Assembly (NCBI GenBank): GCA_946407745.1
Contig: CAMJPQ010000001.1
Location: 62,001-126,000 of the forward strand
DNA: 64,000 bases
Direction of reading: 5' to 3'
Source: an uncultured Clostridia bacterium
GTDB lineage: Bacteria; Bacillota; Clostridia; Christensenellales; Aristaeellaceae
A program made the translations under genes and the position numbers. Below the pieces are notes generated by a model. The model saw nothing but the letters and a program-made list of their open reading frames with translations, was not told the origin of the DNA and searched no databases. Position 1 is the stretch's first letter. Each line of letters starts with the position of its first letter. Positions 59,589 to 64,000 of the stretch are shown here, piece by piece.

Positions 59589-61313
59589 ATGGATGTGCAT
59601 GCCGCATATGAGCTTTGGCTTCACGACTTTGCGCAGGACGCAGACACCATCGCCGATCTGAAGAGTATCGCGAATGATGAGAAGGAGATTGAGGATCGCT
59701 TTTATACCGAGCTTTCCTTTGGCACTGCGGGCATGCGCGGCGTTCTCGGCGCCGGCATGAACCGCATGAACCGCTACAACGTCCGCAGGGCGACAAAGGG
59801 TCTGGCGCTCTACCTCAAGCAGAACGAGGAAAACGCCAAGCGCGGCGTTGCTATTGGCTATGACAGCCGCCGCTGCTCAGCCGAGTTTGCAAAGGATACT
59901 GCCCTTGTGCTGTGCGCAGAGGGTGTGCCTGCCTACTTGTTCGACGCGCTGCGTCCTGTGCCGCTGCTCAGCTATGCGGTCCGGCATCTGAACTGCGCGG
60001 CGGGCGTGGTTGTTACTGCCAGCCACAATCCTCCCCAGTACAATGGCTATAAGGTCTACGGCGAGGATGGCGCCCAGATCGGCCCTGAAATTGCCGAGGG
60101 CATGACCCGCATCATCCGTTCGCTGAACTATCTGGACTGTGTGCCCATGGACGAGGAAACCGCGAAGGCGGCCGGGCTGCTGCACATCATTGGTGATAAA
60201 GAAGTCGATGATGATTATATGGTGGAGGAGAAAACACTCACCATCCAGCCTGACATGCTGGCCCGCATGGGCGATAAACTCTCCATTGTGTATACACCTC
60301 TGCATGGCAGCGGCAATGTGCCGGTTCGCCGCATTCTGAAGGAAGTCGGCATTACCAATGTGGCGGTGGTGACCGAGCAGGAGCTGCCAGATGGTAATTT
60401 CTCCACCCTTTCCTGTGCGCCGAATCCGGAGAATCCGGAAGCGTTCACGCTTGCAATCAAGCTGGCCAATGAAGTAAAGGCAAATGTCATTTTCGCCACT
60501 GACCCGGACTGTGACCGCCTGGGCGTGGCAGTGCGCGGCAAGGACGGCGAGTTCCATCTGCTGACAGGCAATCAGATCGGCTGCGTGCTGCTGCATTATA
60601 TCCTTTCCACCAAGAAAAAGCAGGGCAAACTGCCAGCTAACGGCGCCGTATGCAAATCGATCGTATCCACATCCCTGGCCAACCGCATTTGCGAGGATTA
60701 TGGCGTTGATATCTTTGAAGTGCTGACAGGCTTCAAGTTTATCGGTGAGAAGATTCAGCAGTTCCAGGACAGTGGCAGCCATACGTTCCTGTTTGGCTTC
60801 GAGGAGAGCTACGGCTTCCTGTCGTCCACGTTCGTACGCGACAAGGACGGCGTCAATGCTTCTCTGCTCATCACCGAAGTGGCAGCTGCCTGTGAGGAGG
60901 AAGGCATCACACTGTACGATCGTGTGCAGGAGATCTTCCGCAAGTATGGCTACTTCGTGGAGAAGGTGGTATCGAAGACACTGCCCGGCAAAGATGGCCT
61001 GACAAAAATGAAGGAGATCATGGCTGACCTTAGGGATAATCCTCCTGCAGAGCTGTGCGGCCTGAAGGTCACCACAGTCCGCGATTACCTGAAGGGTACC
61101 ATTGTTTCTGGCGGAGAAGTGAAGCCGACCGGTCTCCCGGCTTCTGATGTGCTGTACTTCGAGCTGGAAGGCGGCAACTGGGTTTGCGTGCGGCCTTCTG
61201 GCACAGAGCCCAAGATCAAACTGTATGTAAACACCAACGCCAAGGAAAAGGCAGAAGCGGAGAGCCTGAATGAGGCACTGCGCGCTGCCAGTGAAGCACT
61301 GCTGGACAAGTAA
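59589..61313 (+). CDS. pgcA: Phosphoglucomutase / phospho-sugar mutase
   Basis: 574 aa. Alpha-D-phosphohexomutase marks are all present: FGTAGMRG, catalytic Ser in TASHNPPQYNGYKVY, the metal loop DPDCDRLG, sugar loop GFEESYGF and phosphate loop RPSGTEPKIK. It interconverts glucose 1- and 6-phosphate for glycan precursors or glycogen. Start is ATG 59589 after AAGGGGGAA; an upstream frame from 59529 runs through the promoter region. Single-gene unit. Confidence 0.95.
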   Translation: MDVHAAYELWLHDFAQDADTIADLKSIANDEKEIEDRFYTELSFGTAGMRGVLGAGMNRMNRYNVRRATKGLALYLKQNEENAKRGVAIGYDSRRCSAEFAKDTALVLCAEGVPAYLFDALRPVPLLSYAVRHLNCAAGVVVTASHNPPQYNGYKVYGEDGAQIGPEIAEGMTRIIRSLNYLDCVPMDEETAKAAGLLHIIGDKEVDDDYMVEEKTLTIQPDMLARMGDKLSIVYTPLHGSGNVPVRRILKEVGITNVAVVTEQELPDGNFSTLSCAPNPENPEAFTLAIKLANEVKANVIFATDPDCDRLGVAVRGKDGEFHLLTGNQIGCVLLHYILSTKKKQGKLPANGAVCKSIVSTSLANRICEDYGVDIFEVLTGFKFIGEKIQQFQDSGSHTFLFGFEESYGFLSSTFVRDKDGVNASLLITEVAAACEEEGITLYDRVQEIFRKYGYFVEKVVSKTLPGKDGLTKMKEIMADLRDNPPAELCGLKVTTVRDYLKGTIVSGGEVKPTGLPASDVLYFELEGGNWVCVRPSGTEPKIKLYVNTNAKEKAEAESLNEALRAASEALLDK

Positions 61314-61378
61314 GTGATTCTGCCAGCTGGCAGTATTGAACACCAGGGCAGCACTGCTGCAAATGAGCCGGTCTGTAT

Positions 61379-61423
61379 AAAAAAGCGCCCGCGCAACCCC
61401 CTCGCAGGATTGCACGGGCTTTT
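61379..61423. terminator. Bidirectional terminator between pgcA and the anti-sigma gene
   Basis: AAAAGCGCCCGCGCAA pairs with TTGCACGGGCTTTT with a small bulge; the minus-strand transcript then has TTTTTT. Confidence 0.78.
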
Positions 61424-61442
61424 ATGAAAGGAGAGGAAGATG

Positions 61443-62378
61443 TCATTTGCCAACGGCGGAGCGGAATGCCTCTATAAAATCGGGACAGTTCCATACGCCG
61501 CATGCGCCAAAGCGGTTCCCACGGACAGAAAGCTGAACGGCCAAACCGTTATCGAGGAAGATGATCAGACTCTGGCTGGAGGAGACGTTGCCGGCTGATT
61601 CGTAGTTTGCGTGGCCAAGCAGCGTGGAATAGAGATTCTCAGCGGCGGCACTGTCCGTGACTGTGCCGACATCGCTTAACTCCATACCGGTGATATGGCC
61701 GCTGATCTGAAGCGTGTCCTTCAGCTTCTCTGCCCCAATCAGTGCGCTTCCGTTAAAGCTGACCCGCTGAAAAAGCCTCATCCTGCCGTTAATTTCGGCG
61801 GCAAGCAGTGTGCTGGCCATACCGCTGACCTGATAAACAGGTGTTCCCATCGGCACGGTATTGCTCATAATACAGGTGGATGTGGACAGGGAGGGCTCTG
61901 ACGAATACTCTTCGACCTGCCCGATGGGCGCAGTGAGAATGGAAGCTGATACGCTTGAAGGGCTGCTCATGAGCCGATACCAGCGGCCTTCCGCACGAAG
62001 CAGGGGATAGACTCCGCCTTCGGCGCTTGCCCACAGGTTGCGGTAGGCGGGTACAGTTCCGGCGGAGGAGATCATGACCGTTGAGCTTCCAAGATCCGCG
62101 CGCTCATTGCCGGTGCGGCCTGAGCCCAAAGCCTGCGAGGAAACCTGCGGAGGGTTATGATCAGCAGAAACGAGCGGAGGAACAGTATTGAGCGCCATGA
62201 CCGCAAGTACCACGGCCAATGTAGCTGCTATGGCAACGACGGGGCGGAACCTCCTGGATGAATGGGGGCTGCTGCCCCCCTCTGCTGCGGCTAAGATGCG
62301 GCGTTTCAGATGCTCGTTTGCATGCAGGCCGCCCAAGGAGCTGTCAGCAATATAACGCAGCTTTTCCAAACGGTTCAT
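61443..62378 (-). CDS. Membrane anti-sigma factor
   Basis: 311 aa. A short cytoplasmic N-terminal part (1-~45) precedes one membrane helix (FRPVVAIAATLAVVLAVMAL) and a ~240-residue extracytoplasmic domain without a known fold that I can name. The HxxxCxxC zinc motif of ZAS anti-sigmas is absent. It overlaps the sigma gene by 4 bases, the normal arrangement for a sigma/anti-sigma pair. The external domain probably senses an envelope signal. Confidence 0.82.
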   Translation of the reverse strand: MNRLEKLRYIADSSLGGLHANEHLKRRILAAAEGGSSPHSSRRFRPVVAIAATLAVVLAVMALNTVPPLVSADHNPPQVSSQALGSGRTGNERADLGSSTVMISSAGTVPAYRNLWASAEGGVYPLLRAEGRWYRLMSSPSSVSASILTAPIGQVEEYSSEPSLSTSTCIMSNTVPMGTPVYQVSGMASTLLAAEINGRMRLFQRVSFNGSALIGAEKLKDTLQISGHITGMELSDVGTVTDSAAAENLYSTLLGHANYESAGNVSSSQSLIIFLDNGLAVQLSVRGNRFGACGVWNCPDFIEAFRSAVGK

Positions 62379-62971
62379 GCTTCCTTCCCTCCCCTCTCTA
62401 TACTTTGATCGTCAAGCAGTTTTTCCAGCTTCAACCGTGCTCTGCTGAGCCTGCTGGAAACGGTTCCTTCCGGAACCTCCAGCATTGCGGCTATTTCGGA
62501 GATCCCATAGCCCTGATAGTAGTGCAGCAGGATGATCTCCTTAAAGCTGGCGGGTAAACTGTTGACGGCACTCATAATAGCTTGCTTCTCTGTACGCTCG
62601 GTCAGCACGTCCGGACCGGGAATCAGCTCAAAAGCGGGATGACCAAGCACCACCCTTTTAAACCAGGCACCCTTCCAGAGGTCACGGCAACGATTGAGCG
62701 CAACCTTCAGCAGCCAGGATTTCTCATAACCGGTGTGTAAATCTGGCTTTGCAGTCAGCAACCTGACGAAAACATCCTGTACCACATCCTCTGCCTGCGA
62801 CCGGTCACCCAGATAAAAGTACGCAAAACGCAGCACGTCTGTGGCATACTGCTCATAAAGCTGCTCGAATGACAAGGCTGACTGACCGACATCCTGCGAG
62901 ACGGAAGAGACAGCTTCCGTTTCGATGGTGCGCTGTCCGGCAGCGTCATCTGCCCGTTCCGGATTCGACAA
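62375..62971 (-). CDS. ECF-type sigma-70 family factor
   Basis: 198 aa. Region 2 (LSFEQLYEQYATDVLRFAYFYLGDRSQAEDVVQDVFVRLL) and region 4 (LPASFKEIILLHYYQGYGISEIAAMLEVPEGTVSSRLSRARLKLEKLL) are clear; there is no region 3. The N-terminal ~30 residues are an added polar tail. The start is TTG 62971, after GAGGGGGTGA. A 12-bp hairpin abuts that site. Confidence 0.92.
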   Translation of the reverse strand: MSNPERADDAAGQRTIETEAVSSVSQDVGQSALSFEQLYEQYATDVLRFAYFYLGDRSQAEDVVQDVFVRLLTAKPDLHTGYEKSWLLKVALNRCRDLWKGAWFKRVVLGHPAFELIPGPDVLTERTEKQAIMSAVNSLPASFKEIILLHYYQGYGISEIAAMLEVPEGTVSSRLSRARLKLEKLLDDQSIERGGKEA

Positions 62972-62984
62972 CCTTGTTCACCCC

Positions 62985-63025
62985 CTCAGAGCCGCTCTGT
63001 ATAAGCTCAGCGCAGCGGCTCTGAG
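62985..63025 (-). promoter_or_regulatory. Leader hairpin abutting the sigma-gene ribosome-binding site
   Basis: In the minus-strand transcript CTCAGAGCCGCT pairs with AGCGGCTCTGAG (perfect 12 bp, 17-base loop). The last GAG of the stem is the first part of GAGGGGGTGA, the ribosome-binding site, which is 9 bases before TTG 62971. Confidence 0.55.
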
Positions 63026-63057
63026 CAAATGACTGCAAAGGTCTCTTTATACATGCG

Positions 63058-63078
63058 TCATGCCTGTCCCTCATTCAT
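63058..63078 (-). CDS. Possible 6-codon leader ORF before the sigma gene
   Basis: An ATG at 63078 lies 6 bases after AAAAGGAG and opens a 6-codon frame (MNEGQA, stop TGA). It sits upstream of the leader hairpin. It may be a leader peptide or a chance match; only its site quality and place argue for it. Confidence 0.3.
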   Translation of the reverse strand: MNEGQA

Positions 63079-63232
63079 GGAAGGCTCCTTTTGACCCATT
63101 CAACCATATAACGAAAGCAAAAGCTGTTTTATTCCCATAAGTTTGCATTTTTTTTGTTTTTAGTCACTTTTTTGATTCTGATTTCAAAGCCGCTTTTCTG
63201 ACGGCGCTATAGCGAAATGAAATAAGATGTGA

Positions 63233-63238
63233 TATAAT
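63233..63238 (+). promoter_or_regulatory. Extended -10 of the pcrA promoter
   Basis: TGATATAAT is an extended -10 (TG-A-TATAAT); the -35 region is poor. Confidence 0.5.
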
Positions 63239-63299
63239 GATACACGTAAAGATTTACTCTTCACGAAGCAGCTTTTGATGAAAGCTTGAGGTTTTTTAC

Positions 63300-64000
63300 A
63301 TGGATTTGAGTTTTCTGAACCCAGAGCAGCGGTTAGCTGCGGAAACCCTTGAAGGCCCGCTGCTGATCCTGGCCGGCGCCGGCAGCGGAAAGACAAGAGC
63401 CCTGACCGCACGGGCAGCAAATCTGATCGATCACGGTGTACCTGCGTGGCAGCTGCTGTGCCTCACTTTCACAAACAAGGCTGCCAAAGAGATGAAGGAG
63501 AGAATTATTCAGCTGGCCGGTCCGGCAGCTGATGAGGCGTGGATTTCCACCTTCCATTCAGCCTGTGCGCGCATATTGCGCCGCGACATAGAAAAGCTCG
63601 GCTATACCCGTTCTTTTGCAATTTATGATGATGATGACCAGGCGCACCTGCTCAAGGAGCTGCTGAAACAGTTGAACATTGACGAGAAGTATCTGCCGGT
63701 GAAGGAATTGCTGGCAAAGTTTTCTGATGCGAAAAACAAGCTGCTTTCCCCTGATGAATGGTTCAGCAAATCCCCCAGAGACAGGCGCTCCCAGCAGATT
63801 CATGAGGTTTATTCTGCCTACGAAAAGCGACTGCGTGAGCTGAATGCGCTGGATTTTGATGATCTGCTGCTCAAAACGCTTGAACTGATGGCCGAGCATC
63901 CGCCCGTGCTGGATAGCTATCGCCAGAAGTTTCATTATGTTATGGTGGATGAGTATCAGGACACGAACTATGCCCAGTATATGCTCGTGAAACTTCTGAC
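63300..64000 (+). CDS. pcrA: UvrD/PcrA-type DNA helicase (3' truncated by window end)
   Basis: 233 codons are seen. The first ATG at 63300 follows GAGG by 8 bases. Motifs in order: NPEQRLAAE (Q motif), Walker A LAGAGSGKT, Ia TFTNKAAKEM, STFHSACARILRRD, DFDDLLLKT and Walker B VMVDEYQDTN. These belong to superfamily 1A helicases; PcrA in Bacillota removes RecA and helps repair and rolling-circle replication. The remaining two thirds lie beyond 64000. Confidence 0.93.
   Translation, partial: MDLSFLNPEQRLAAETLEGPLLILAGAGSGKTRALTARAANLIDHGVPAWQLLCLTFTNKAAKEMKERIIQLAGPAADEAWISTFHSACARILRRDIEKLGYTRSFAIYDDDDQAHLLKELLKQLNIDEKYLPVKELLAKFSDAKNKLLSPDEWFSKSPRDRRSQQIHEVYSAYEKRLRELNALDFDDLLLKTLELMAEHPPVLDSYRQKFHYVMVDEYQDTNYAQYMLVKLL

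Larger units (their letters stand above)
62972..63299. other. Divergent region between the ECF sigma gene and pcrA
   Basis: 328 bases with no full-size gene. It holds the sigma-gene leader (hairpin 62985-63025, mini-ORF 63058-63078), an A/T-rich tract near 63120-63175 and the pcrA -10 at 63233. Confidence 0.6.

Noticed and set aside
59877..61415. A 512-codon open frame on the minus strand opposite pgcA
   Set aside because: It mirrors the third-position GC pattern of pgcA, has no family motif and overlaps a terminator.

Overview
This 64 kb window is dense, ordinary-looking bacterial chromosome of moderately high GC content. It carries 57 protein genes on both strands and no tRNA, rRNA, IS element, prophage or CRISPR array that I can see. 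The gene set points to the Bacillota, most likely class Clostridia: RNase J, a YlbF-family protein, a CD1247-type zinc-ribbon protein, DegV, TmcAL, XRE-cupin control of potABCD, a GerMN lipoprotein, strong AGGAGG ribosome-binding sites and frequent TTG/GTG starts. A secreted GH10 xylanase, AraD and a KDG/KDPG pair suggest a plant-polymer fermenter of gut or rumen type. The family within Clostridia cannot be fixed from this sequence alone; Christensenellales-like is a guess.

Layout. 0-14 kb: a 5'-truncated double GT-C glycosyltransferase, RNase J, xylanase, rplI-dnaB, a YhaM-type exoribonuclease, a lipoprotein, an acyl-ACP thioesterase and a secreted Ig-repeat protein. 14-19.5 kb: efp, CD1247-type protein, phosphoribosyltransferase, then ylbF-mltG-U32 peptidase and a small ArsR-type regulator. 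19.6-26.6 kb (minus): two runs, pgk-tpiA, and ychF / ATP-grasp / Cys-peptidase-like lipoprotein / tsaC / araD with overlapping genes. 26.9-31.3 kb: a four-gene operon of response regulator, histidine kinase, GerMN (LpqB-like) lipoprotein and a membrane protein that looks like a catalytically dead P-type ATPase fragment. 31.4-36.7 kb: DegV, TmcAL-flavoprotein, and a cytoplasmic protein joining a ParB-like segment to a BMP substrate-binding domain. 37-41.4 kb (minus): XRE-cupin regulator and potABCD for polyamine uptake, with a pair of matched palindromes upstream. 41.6-49.3 kb: secreted deacetylase-like and DUF4353-like proteins, then nadE / rlmA-type / Lrp / aminotransferase / capA. 49.3-55.8 kb: TetR with a large Xaa-Pro aminopeptidase, an HD protein, KDG kinase with a KDPG aldolase fusion, and an E2/CAT-fold acyltransferase lacking its catalytic His. 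56-61.3 kb: M18 aminopeptidase / trmO / membrane M28-like protein / unknown protein, then phosphoglucomutase. 61.4-64 kb: anti-sigma and ECF sigma factor (minus) and the start of pcrA/uvrD, cut by the window end.

The most interesting points are the RR-HK-LpqB-like-pseudo-P-ATPase operon, the ParB-like/BMP intracellular protein, structured leaders in front of efp, the RNase J gene and the ECF sigma gene, the paired GTTTA-N7-TAAAC palindromes before the polyamine operon, and several enzymes whose catalytic residues are replaced. All family assignments are from reading motifs by eye; no database search was possible.
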